Positions 5,732 to 12,092 of a DNA stretch of 33,879 nt are shown in pieces; positions within the stretch are counted from its first letter, which is position 1; the number at the start of each line of letters is the position of its first letter. The notes under the pieces are model-generated. The model was not told the origin of the DNA, made no database searches, and saw only the letters and a program-made list of their open reading frames with translations. The position numbers were made by a program, and so were the translations under genes. This stretch comes from Desulfosalsimonas propionicica (GTDB taxonomy: Bacteria > Desulfobacterota > Desulfobacteria > Desulfobacterales > Desulfosalsimonadaceae): positions 1-33,879 of the forward strand of contig NZ_JACDUS010000018.1 of the NCBI RefSeq assembly GCF_013761005.1. The letters run 5' to 3'.

Positions 5732-6808
5732 TTATGACCACTTAAATTTTCGGATAAGCCCGTTAAAATAATTCCATTTCCCAGTCAAGTGCTGAAAACG
5801 GCCGGCAACGATTCCGGGAGGAAGATCAAGGTCTTTAGCAAGTTGGGTGATTTCAGCTTTGGAGCGAATACGTTTAATTTGCTTATCCCATTTTCTCGGA
5901 ATAAGTGTTTCCGCTGCAAATTCATTCGCCTGGTGTTCTTTCGGATCATCATTTGTTCCATCGTTGATATAAAGGTATTTTTTTTCATCATTCAGCACAT
6001 GGCCGGTTTCATGAAAAAATGAAAACCAAAAAATATCTTCTCTTTTATATCGAAGATTGAGCAGGATCATGGCTTTTGAGGCGGACAGCCATTTGGTTGC
6101 CCCTTGCCAGGGCACCTTTTTCATCTCCGGCACGAAGGCTATTGCAACACCGGCTTCGGCACAACGTTCGATCATTTCCCTTGTAAAAAGCCCGGGTTTT
6201 TCCTTAGTCAGACCACGAATATGCGACACGACTTTTTTGAATTTGCTTTTATTAAAGGGCTGGCATTGTATTTCGTGCGCCTGTAGTTCTCCTAAACGAA
6301 TCCAGGTTGCTGCAGCTTCAACGCGTGTTTCAAAACACTTGGACCGTCTTGCAGCCACGGCCGGAGCTTCCCAGATAACCTTCCACGCGGTAACACTACT
6401 TACTCCATAAAATTTCAGAACTTCTTTTAAAAGCATCAACTCGTCTTTTTGGGGCTCAATCACGCCCCTTTCAATCAATTCTTTCACCGGAATTGTTTTA
6501 AGCCAGTTAATGTCAGCTTCAAGCTGTTTTTGTTCCTGAATTTTCGCAAGCTGTTCTCGGTATTGAATTTCCAAGTTGTTCCAAAAATGAGCGGGCACAT
6601 CCGTTGCAAGTTCCAGTTTATTGGCAGTCTCATATGTAATGGGCTGATCCCCTTTTAAAATTCGATTTATAGACTGAACCGTTAAGCCAGTGCGCAAAGC
6701 AAGCTCATTCTGCTTCATACTGAGCGAATCCATTACCTCTTTTAAGGTTTCACCCGGCAGAACCGCATAATCCGGCTCAAATTTATATTGTTTTTTGGCC
6801 CGTACCAT
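5732..6808 (-). CDS. higA: HigA-like antitoxin fused to ImmA/IrrE-type peptidase domain (358 aa)
   Basis: An AGAGGA site precedes the ATG. Residues 17-75 are an XRE helix-turn-helix of the HigA type (PGETLKEVMDSLSMKQNELA, then GLTVQSINRILKGDQPIT). Residues 190-310 form an ImmA/IrrE-type metallopeptidase domain with HETGH at 266-270 as the HExxH zinc motif and NEFAAETLIP at about 295-304 supplying the third ligand. The toxin gene lies immediately upstream, 13 bases away and in the same direction, giving the toxin-first order of higBA operons. The HTH should bind the 17-bp palindrome at 7181-7197 and repress the operon. The peptidase domain may cleave a repressor or the antitoxin itself under stress. 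Such long HTH-peptidase antitoxins are known but less common than the ~100-residue HigA. Confidence 0.8.
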   Translation of the reverse strand: MVRAKKQYKFEPDYAVLPGETLKEVMDSLSMKQNELALRTGLTVQSINRILKGDQPITYETANKLELATDVPAHFWNNLEIQYREQLAKIQEQKQLEADINWLKTIPVKELIERGVIEPQKDELMLLKEVLKFYGVSSVTAWKVIWEAPAVAARRSKCFETRVEAAATWIRLGELQAHEIQCQPFNKSKFKKVVSHIRGLTKEKPGLFTREMIERCAEAGVAIAFVPEMKKVPWQGATKWLSASKAMILLNLRYKREDIFWFSFFHETGHVLNDEKKYLYINDGTNDDPKEHQANEFAAETLIPRKWDKQIKRIRSKAEITQLAKDLDLPPGIVAGRFQHLTGKWNYFNGLIRKFKWS

Positions 6809-6821
6809 TTGGGGTTCCTCT

Positions 6822-7157
6822 TTAATGTGTATCGATAATTGCGATAATTTCGATTTCCGTAATTTTTTCTAAATCAAACCCACCATCTGGCAGCCGTGGC
6901 AGAGGTTCATTCGCAGGAATAAACAAAAGCCGAAAAGGATGTTCAAGGTCAACAGAGAACTGATTCTGTCGATTTCCTGATAACTGATGGCATCGTGCCG
7001 GAGGTAATCTCGAAATATCTTTTAGCGACTTGGCTGCGTTAAGTTCGAACATCCGCTGCCCCAACTTTGCTGCCATTTTAGTTCCATGAATTTTTATGGC
7101 TTCTTTTTGGTTGTTGCATATTTTTGCAAGCCGCTTTGTTTTAAAATATATTTCCAT
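6822..7157 (-). CDS. higB: HigB/RelE-type toxin (111 aa)
   Basis: The likely start is the ATG at 7157, giving MEIYFKTKRLAKICNNQKEA; a longer frame to 7187 adds a hydrophobic stretch untypical of the family. The protein matches the plasmid-maintenance killer pattern: a K-x-L-x-K/R basic start, a helix with R-M-F-E-L-N-A-A-K-S-L, the L-P-P-A-R-C-H-Q-L-S-G-N-R motif, the strand NQFSVDLEHPFRLLFIPA, and a C-terminal I-E-I-I-A-I-I-D-T-H strand. HigB toxins are ribosome-dependent mRNA interferases. The downstream antitoxin and the upstream palindrome make a complete operon. No strong ribosome site is visible, consistent with low toxin synthesis. Confidence 0.8.
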   Translation of the reverse strand: MEIYFKTKRLAKICNNQKEAIKIHGTKMAAKLGQRMFELNAAKSLKDISRLPPARCHQLSGNRQNQFSVDLEHPFRLLFIPANEPLPRLPDGGFDLEKITEIEIIAIIDTH

Positions 7158-7180
7158 GAGGCCTATAATGCAAGAAAAAG

Positions 7181-7197
7181 TTAACATGATATGTTAA
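7181..7197. promoter_or_regulatory. 17-bp palindrome upstream of the toxin-antitoxin operon
   Basis: TTAACAT, GAT, ATGTTAA is a perfect inverted repeat 24 bases before the toxin start. HigA-type antitoxins repress their own operon by binding such dyads, so this is the probable operator. Confidence 0.6.
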
Positions 7198-7231
7198 TTT
7201 TTTTTGAAACACACAAATACCGCATAAGAAC

Positions 7232-7453
7232 CTACATTTCCCAAAATTCATGCTTGAAAAATCCGCTATCAAAAGGAAACATCATTTTTCCCGCGCCATA
7301 AAACCAAGCCCCAAAAAGTATCCCTAAAAAAACACCAAACATGTATCCAAACCATCCACTTAATAACCCGGCAACAGCCACAGGTAAAAGGACCCATAAA
7401 GGCAACAGAAAAATGATTAATATGAGAGTATGTTTAAATATTTTTTCAAGCAA
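7232..7453 (-). CDS. Small two-helix membrane protein (about 73 aa)
   Basis: Two hydrophobic segments are clear: about residues 9-30 (LILIIFLLPLWVLLPVAVAGLL) in part and 33-52 (GYMFGVFLGILFGAWFYGAG) in part, separated by SGWF. The ends are polar and the C-terminus is acidic-aromatic. Only a TTG at 7453 is available as start, without a good ribosome site; the frame is open further upstream to near the stop of the 7498-8223 gene, so the true start is uncertain. It follows that gene in the same direction by 44 bases and probably shares its transcript. No family is recognised; a small membrane partner of the exported neighbour is possible. Confidence 0.5.
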   Translation of the reverse strand: MLEKIFKHTLILIIFLLPLWVLLPVAVAGLLSGWFGYMFGVFLGILFGAWFYGAGKMMFPFDSGFFKHEFWEM

Positions 7454-7497
7454 TTTTAGTATATTATTATAAGCCTCTTGTTTGAAGACAGAAGAGC

Positions 7498-8223
7498 CTA
7501 TTTTTCAAAACAAATTGAACCCAAAATGTTTTTAAATGCCGGCAGGTTATTACCAAACTCTGCCTTGGAATCCGTAAAAGTGATAGTAAACAACTTTTGA
7601 TCCTTAATCCATGAAGCCGTCAAGTATTTAAGATTATGCGCCCCTTCTAATCTTTTTTTAAGATTTCCGTTCCGAAGTTCATATATGCATGTGAGCAGAA
7701 ACATTCCATCTTTGTTTATATATTTTTTTTCTATAATTTGAATGGATTCATAAAAAGGATAAAAAAGTTGCTGCAATGGAATTTGTTTAATAGAAGCTTT
7801 CCCCTTAGCATCCAAAACATTAATATTTAAATTTTGTCCTGCCCCCATCTTTGCAAAACTGAATAAAGTTTGAGGTTGCTTCGGTTTTCTTTTCGCCCAA
7901 TCATTTGGAATGTCTATAGAAAATCCATGCTCGTGAGAGCAAAGTGTTTTGGCTTCTAACCTATCATCGGCAGGCTTATCAGAAGGTTGCTTGGGTATGG
8001 TTGCCGGATCAAATGCATCTCGCCCGACAATATTAAATATTTCTGCACGAGTACAATTTCTGCCAGTGACTTCTTCAAGCCGTTTTTTATATTTTTTATA
8101 ATCAAGCTTAGCGGCAAAACCTTCCGGAATTACATTAAAAGTCAATACAAATATAACCATTAAGATTATTAAAGAGATGATAGGAAAGGAACCCTGTTTT
8201 CTATGGAAGAGATTTATAGCCAT
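7498..8223 (-). CDS. Exported PsbP/DUF1795-like protein (241 aa)
   Basis: The ATG at 8223 is chosen because AGGAGG lies four bases upstream; an earlier in-frame start at 8244 lacks this. Residues 1-38 give a signal peptide or anchor with a basic start (INLFHRKQGSFP), a hydrophobic core (ISLIILMVIFVLTFNVI) and A-A before the mature part. The mature C-terminal half has the PsbP-like pattern: HGFSIDIPNDWAKR, LNINVLDAKGKASIKQI, then a late strand pair (SWIKDQKLFTITFTDSKAE) and a closing helix ending in ILGSICFEK. Related domains (DUF1795/DcrB-like) sit in the periplasm with unclear roles. It is divergent from the 8452 gene and heads an operon with the membrane protein at 7232. Confidence 0.6.
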   Translation of the reverse strand: MAINLFHRKQGSFPIISLIILMVIFVLTFNVIPEGFAAKLDYKKYKKRLEEVTGRNCTRAEIFNIVGRDAFDPATIPKQPSDKPADDRLEAKTLCSHEHGFSIDIPNDWAKRKPKQPQTLFSFAKMGAGQNLNINVLDAKGKASIKQIPLQQLFYPFYESIQIIEKKYINKDGMFLLTCIYELRNGNLKKRLEGAHNLKYLTASWIKDQKLFTITFTDSKAEFGNNLPAFKNILGSICFEK

Positions 8224-8451
8224 GGGTCCTCCTGCAAAATTCATGACTTTCTAAATTTCAGGATACTTTTATCGAGGGTTATTCCCCCTGACCTAGTGCC
8301 ATTATTATCGTCTGAGGAGCCTGAGTGCTTATCAAGAGATCTTCCAAGGCTTCTTCCCGTCCTCAGGGCGGAGGTGGTTTCAAAAAGTCACAATGCCCAC
8401 GGTTTTTTAAATCAATACTGAAAAATACTTATCAAATCAAGAGGGTAAATC

Positions 8452-8604
8452 ATGGAGACAGAATTTGAAAAGAGAGTTGACGAACTTGAAACTTATCAGG
8501 AAAAACCGATTCTTTACCTGCTCCTGGCCTTTGGTGATGACAACGACTGGCGCATAAAGCATGCTTATAAAATCATGCGGTTAACTTCAAAAGAGGAGGC
8601 ATAA
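8452..8604 (+). CDS. Small acidic protein (50 aa), first gene of an interrupted operon
   Basis: An AGAGGG site lies before the ATG. The 50 residues are helical and acidic (METEFEKRVDELETYQEKPI, then LYLLLAFGDDNDW, then KHAYKIMRLTSKEEA). No family is recognised. Just before its stop is a second strong ribosome site (AGGAGG) serving an ATG at 8608, whose frame runs only 10 codons and stops in sequence that looks like an IS21 end. The next gene of the operon therefore seems to have been cut off by insertion. The 228 bases upstream (8224-8451) hold no other supported gene. Confidence 0.5.
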   Translation: METEFEKRVDELETYQEKPILYLLLAFGDDNDWRIKHAYKIMRLTSKEEA

Positions 8605-8643
8605 TCCATGGTAACTATAATTATTTGCATATTCCGGTGAATT

Positions 8644-8728
8644 CGGCCACTCATTCCGGACGATTCCGGCCACCTGTTCCGGAGAAAGTCAGCCGCCTGT
8701 TCCGATTGATCTCGGCCATCCATTCCCT
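8644..8728. repeat. Four 16-bp direct repeats with 23-bp period (IS21 end)
   Basis: Copies at 8644-8659, 8667-8682, 8690-8705 and 8713-8728 share the form CGGCCACCTGTTCCGG with 1-4 changes each. The start-to-start distance is 23 bases every time, about two helical turns, as expected for a row of transposase-binding sites on one DNA face. Confidence 0.75.
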
Positions 8729-8790
8729 TCCATGGCGACCATTTTTTCGGAGCAAAGCGACGCTATCTCTTTTCTCACAAATTAACGGGC

Positions 8791-8877
8791 CTAAGTCAAC
8801 TTTCTTTTCTTTTTCCTCATAGAGCCTCCTTTCAAATTGAGTTGGTAAGCATTGTGGACCAGGCGGTCGAGTATGGC
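8791..8877 (-). pseudogene. istB: 3' end of istB (IS21 helper ATPase)
   Basis: The final 28 codons (AILDRLVHNAYQLNLKGGSM followed by RKKKRKLT and stop TAG) match the conserved C-terminus of IstB, where AILDRLVHNA with a following L-K-G-x-S-M/L-R-K is a hallmark. The AAA+ part is absent; upstream codons in the same frame do not continue the family. The direction, away from the repeats, is correct for an IS21 right end. Confidence 0.7.
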
Positions 8878-9443
8878 AGGTAGTGTCCAGAATTTTTTGC
8901 ATTTTTGATTTTGTATTCTCCTCACTCTGATGGCTCGGATTTGCCAGGTTTCCCGGGGTGCCATCCATAACACTCTGGGCTTTGGGGCTATATGCGGTTG
9001 TCGGTAATTTTCGTTTTTTTGATTTTTTAATTTCCTGAATCTGACGGCTCAGAGTTTTCTAACTCCCCGCTATCCCAACCAGATTGCAGTTCCGGATAAA
9101 AGAGAGCATGTTTGTAGTCGCTTGACTGTTGTGGATGTATAAGTGCACCATGCGGCTATCATGGCCCGCCCCAACAAAGCCCCCTTGCGGCACATTGCCG
9201 GAATAAGGGCTACCATACAGGCTCGTTCATATTATAAAAAAAACACCTACGGTCGTATGACTCAGTATGCACTATGCGGTTTGTAAAAATGTTATCAGAG
9301 AGTTTCGCCCAGAAACGCTTGGTGTCCAAATAAAAATTAAGAAACGGTAAGGGTGTGGCCTACCTCCAGGAGAGATCGTCGACACAGGAGCCTTTGGCGA
9401 ACTCGGCAAGGTGTTTGCCAGGACGCATCCATATTCCAGACAA
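8878..9443. other. Scrap region without a supported gene
   Basis: Two diverged copies of a roughly 50-base segment occur at about 8890-8945 and 9008-9060, each with CTGA(T/C)GGCTC and an A/T-rich flank around TTTTTGATTTT, about 75% alike by eye. An ATG frame at 9161-9286 (41 aa, starts MARPNKAPLRHIAGIRATIQ) lacks a ribosome site and a family, so I do not call it. The rest looks like decayed mobile-element sequence between the IS21 and tspO remnants. Confidence 0.4.
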
Positions 9444-9751
9444 TCAGTTCATCATCCAGATACCGCCATTTAAAGTCGAGGCATAGCCCAACCCAGAGCA
9501 TATATGGAACCATCAGCCATCCAGCCACGGCGTTTTTCTTGAAAAACAATATTGTTGTTATAACAATGGCGGCCAAAAGCAGGAGGATCTCAAAAAACGC
9601 CCATCCCGGCTCCTGCATGCCGAAGAAAATTCTGGTCCACAACCCGTTTAACACCAGCTGGATAAGAAAAGCGAAAAGCTCGGCCCTGGCTACCTTCATT
9701 CCGTATCTGTTCCAGACGAACCAGGCAGCGACGCCCATCATAATGTAAATG
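9444..9751 (-). pseudogene. tspO: TspO/MBR family membrane protein, truncated and frameshifted
   Basis: The frame shows the TspO core from the second transmembrane helix on: MMGVAAWFVWNR, LIQLVLNGLWTRIFFG, EPGWAFFEILLLLAAI and AGWLMVPYMLWVG. The first helix, with the conserved W-x-P-P aromatic loop, is missing because the gene is cut at the junction with the duplicated fragment at 9749. Near 9487-9489 one extra base shifts the frame. Removing it restores the expected ending Y-A-S-T-L-N-G-G-I-W-M-M-N followed by stop at 9446-9444. Without the correction the frame runs on to 9337 with unrelated residues. TspO binds tetrapyrroles; this copy cannot be functional. Confidence 0.75.
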
Positions 9752-9884
9752 GGCGGCAGTTACAAACTCGTAGCGAATTGTTCAGGTTTTCATTGCCCGC
9801 TGTATATTTTCCGTTTTGGAACAAATCCGCATCGTGTCCGGAAAGAAGAAAAAATTCCGGCTGAAACGGATGCGTGAGAGGGAG
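9749..9884 (+). pseudogene. Duplicated 3' fragment of the 5316-5633 zinc-cluster gene
   Basis: From ATGGGCGGCAG on, about 134 bases align with 5505-5640 with only four substitutions, including the stop codon. Beyond 9884 the similarity fades but can be followed weakly for another 20 bases. The fragment carries only one cysteine unit (N-C-S-G-F-H-C-P-L-Y) and no own ribosome site. It abuts the broken end of tspO with a few shared bases, which suggests an illegitimate junction. The bases 9885-10042 beyond it hold no gene and no clear ribosome site for the next one. Confidence 0.85.
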
Positions 9885-10042
9885 TTTTTGCTTCAAATTT
9901 GAGCTTAAATAAAGGTGGCAGTGCCATAGCATTAGAAAGGGGATTTTTAAGGATTTAGCAGATTAAAATGCTCTTTCTTTAAAAACAGCAATAGCCTTGT
10001 TAATATCATTTTGAAACATCAACCTTAATATGGATTGTTTAT

Positions 10043-10774
10043 ATGAAGCCCCCATTTATCAAATCTCATGACGGCAGGCATTTGCACTCCTGGGCCGAAT
10101 GGCCCCGCCCGAAGAGAGATTATCAGTGGAAGGAAGGCCGCAGCGCCATGGAGCTTGCAAAAGCCTGGTTTCCTGATGATGCTCCGGCTGTGCCTCCGGA
10201 AATAGAAAACATCCTTCTTTCAAAGCCAAGGCTTGAGGATTTGCAGCTTATAGAGGCTGTACCAGAGCTTGTAACCGGATTGCCCGAACGAGGTGAGGGC
10301 AGGAATCATGACCTGTGGATTATTGGAAGAACTCGTCTGGAACAAGTTACTATCTGCATCGAGGCAAAAGCAGACGAACCATTTGGTAACGATACGGTCT
10401 CTGGGTACAGGAATCGACAGTGCCGGCGCAGGGAGCAGGGGGAGCACACAAAAGCGCCGGAAAGAATTGATGCACTACTTGAAATGGTCGGCGGTGAGTT
10501 ATCCAATTGGGGTGAGGTCAGATACCAACTTCTGGCAGGCTTTTGTGGAACAATCTTACAGGCCAAAAAGGATTTGTCTGAACTTGCGGTCTTTATTGTT
10601 CATGAATTTCAGACAGATCTCACTACTGCCGATCGTTTGCAGGAGAACAGTGCTGATTTTGAATTGTTTTTGAGAATCATTGGGACTGATAAACCTGCTA
10701 TTGGCATGTTGAGTGATCCAGTAGCTGTGAAAGGCGTTGAGTGTTTAATCGGGAAGGCGATAAGGTTAAATTAG
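10043..10774 (+). CDS. PD-(D/E)XK-like putative nuclease (DUF6946-like, 243 aa)
   Basis: The protein has a helical N-terminal part with W-K-E-G-R-S-A-M-E-L-A-K-A-W, then a core resembling a restriction-type fold: N-H-D-L-W-I-I-G (about 98-105), the strand VTICIEAKADEPFG (about 111-124) with E-x-K as the catalytic pair, and late segments GEVRYQLLAG and LAVFIVHEFQT. The order D, then E-x-K, then a Q/R-bearing helix with R-Y-Q-L-L resembles the DUF6946-like family as I recall it. A nuclease role is inferred. It is the only plus-strand gene in the right two thirds and faces the McrBC genes convergently, with 62 bases between stops. The start ATG lacks an obvious ribosome site. It could be an additional defence nuclease or cargo. 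Confidence 0.55.
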   Translation: MKPPFIKSHDGRHLHSWAEWPRPKRDYQWKEGRSAMELAKAWFPDDAPAVPPEIENILLSKPRLEDLQLIEAVPELVTGLPERGEGRNHDLWIIGRTRLEQVTICIEAKADEPFGNDTVSGYRNRQCRRREQGEHTKAPERIDALLEMVGGELSNWGEVRYQLLAGFCGTILQAKKDLSELAVFIVHEFQTDLTTADRLQENSADFELFLRIIGTDKPAIGMLSDPVAVKGVECLIGKAIRLN

Positions 10775-10836
10775 CATTGGTCCCCGAAAGTTGAGTAAAC
10801 CACAAATAGCCATACTTCCCCCGCTTTTCTCAAAAA

Positions 10837-12090
10837 TTATGCACGTATCAGCAAACGACAGGAGTCATCTTTATTGCTCTTCTCGGCAGTCACATCTACA
10901 GGTATAATTTTTATAAACGCCCCGGAACCTTGGATTTGAAGGTTTATGGGGCGCTGAAGTGATTGCTGCCTGGGATATACCAGGGCCAGGCGGTTCACTT
11001 TGTAGCGGATGGCATAGCCGGCCATCTGGTAAAGATCGGCCTGGGAAATGCCGAGTTTTTTCTCATTTTCATCAAGCAATTTCCATTTGGCATCGGCAAT
11101 GGCAATGAATACATTGTTTTTATCAAGAAAAACCATATCGGGCTTCATCAAAAACAGTTCTTTTTCCTGCTCTTTTAGCCGCACCATATATTTTTGGGGT
11201 TTTTGTGTCTGCATTGTTTTGCCTTCCGTCCGAGTCGCTTTTCTGAACATATCCGCCACGTATAATTCAAAGAGACGGTTCATGTCGAACAGAAGGGCAA
11301 TACAAGGATTCTGACCGACCGAGACATCCGGATAGACGCCCTGAACAAACCAACGGCACTGATTAAAAACAGGTTCATAACGACAGGTGGTACGATCAAA
11401 TTTTAGGCTGTTGATCATTCGCACATCCACCTTCACGTCACTGATGTCATCAAATCGCATCCCCAACCCGGTGACTTTCTTTTTTGCTTCCCTGCCGATC
11501 GGCATTTTCAGCATCATTTTCAGTACATACTTGATGATCCGGTTATAGATGTTATCCGCGTTCAGTTCGTCGTATCGACAATACAGGCGCTCCTTGTGAA
11601 CCATATTACGTTTGAGTTGCTGCTCTGTTAACAAACGCCCGCGGAGGACAGGCAGATTTTCATTGCGTTCAATATAAAGACGAATCATGCCCTGTTTGAT
11701 TTCCTCATGGAGCAGGTCGCAAAAATGGAGGATAAACACGTCCAATAACGCGCACTTTTGCAAGGCAATGCCGGCAGAACCACCCCGTTGCAGTTTCAGC
11801 CATCTCGCCCGGATCAGCATGCTGATCAACGCTTTCCGGCAGGTGCCGGGTTCCTCTTCTTGGCCGTGAATTTTCGGCAGCACTTCCAGCAAGAGATTGC
11901 CAAGGCAGATGATCCCGCAATATTGCGAAAACCTGACAGAATCACGGCCCCAGGAAAAAACGTTTCCCGGCAACTTTTTGCCCAGTTTTTCTAACGCGCG
12001 CGCCTGTTCCGCGGTGATCGCCCGCTGATTGCCGGATCTACGGGGCACAATCGGGAGCACCTCATGTTCAATCAGGGTTATTGATTCCAA
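10837..12090 (-). CDS. mcrC: McrC, nuclease subunit of a McrBC restriction system (417 aa)
   Basis: TTG at 12090 is the start, two bases after the mcrB stop, with AGGAG inside the end of mcrB; the pair is translationally coupled. The N-terminal half (1-180) has the McrC pattern, with S-V-R-F-S-Q-Y-C-G-I-I as a beta core and LPKIHG. L-F-D-M-N-R-L-F-E-L-Y-V at 267-278 is the conserved motif of the C-terminal part. The PD-(D/E)XK site is visible as K-P-D-M (D318) and D-A-K-W-K (D333, K335). McrC stimulates the McrB GTPase and supplies the endonuclease that cuts DNA with modified cytosine. The length is close to the larger McrC group. Confidence 0.9.
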   Translation of the reverse strand: MESITLIEHEVLPIVPRRSGNQRAITAEQARALEKLGKKLPGNVFSWGRDSVRFSQYCGIICLGNLLLEVLPKIHGQEEEPGTCRKALISMLIRARWLKLQRGGSAGIALQKCALLDVFILHFCDLLHEEIKQGMIRLYIERNENLPVLRGRLLTEQQLKRNMVHKERLYCRYDELNADNIYNRIIKYVLKMMLKMPIGREAKKKVTGLGMRFDDISDVKVDVRMINSLKFDRTTCRYEPVFNQCRWFVQGVYPDVSVGQNPCIALLFDMNRLFELYVADMFRKATRTEGKTMQTQKPQKYMVRLKEQEKELFLMKPDMVFLDKNNVFIAIADAKWKLLDENEKKLGISQADLYQMAGYAIRYKVNRLALVYPRQQSLQRPINLQIQGSGAFIKIIPVDVTAEKSNKDDSCRLLIRA

Positions 12091-12092
12091 GG

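Larger units (their letters stand above)
8626..8877 (-). mobile_element. IS21-family remnant (one end plus istB tail)
   Basis: The segment begins near TGCATATTCCGG, contains four 16-base direct repeats with exact 23-base spacing, and then the minus-strand tail of istB. Multiple transposase-binding repeats at the ends are characteristic of IS21-family elements. istA and nearly all of istB are missing, so the element is dead. Its insertion explains the 10-codon stub beginning at 8608. The far boundary is set where IstB similarity stops. Confidence 0.7.

Noticed and set aside
8644-8728. Four evenly spaced repeats considered as a CRISPR array
   Set aside because: The 23-base period leaves only seven bases between 16-base repeats, and an istB tail follows; the pattern fits IS21 transposase-binding sites.
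9161-9286. 41-codon frame starting MARPNKAPLR
   Set aside because: No ribosome site, no family and located in decayed sequence; mentioned only in the region note.
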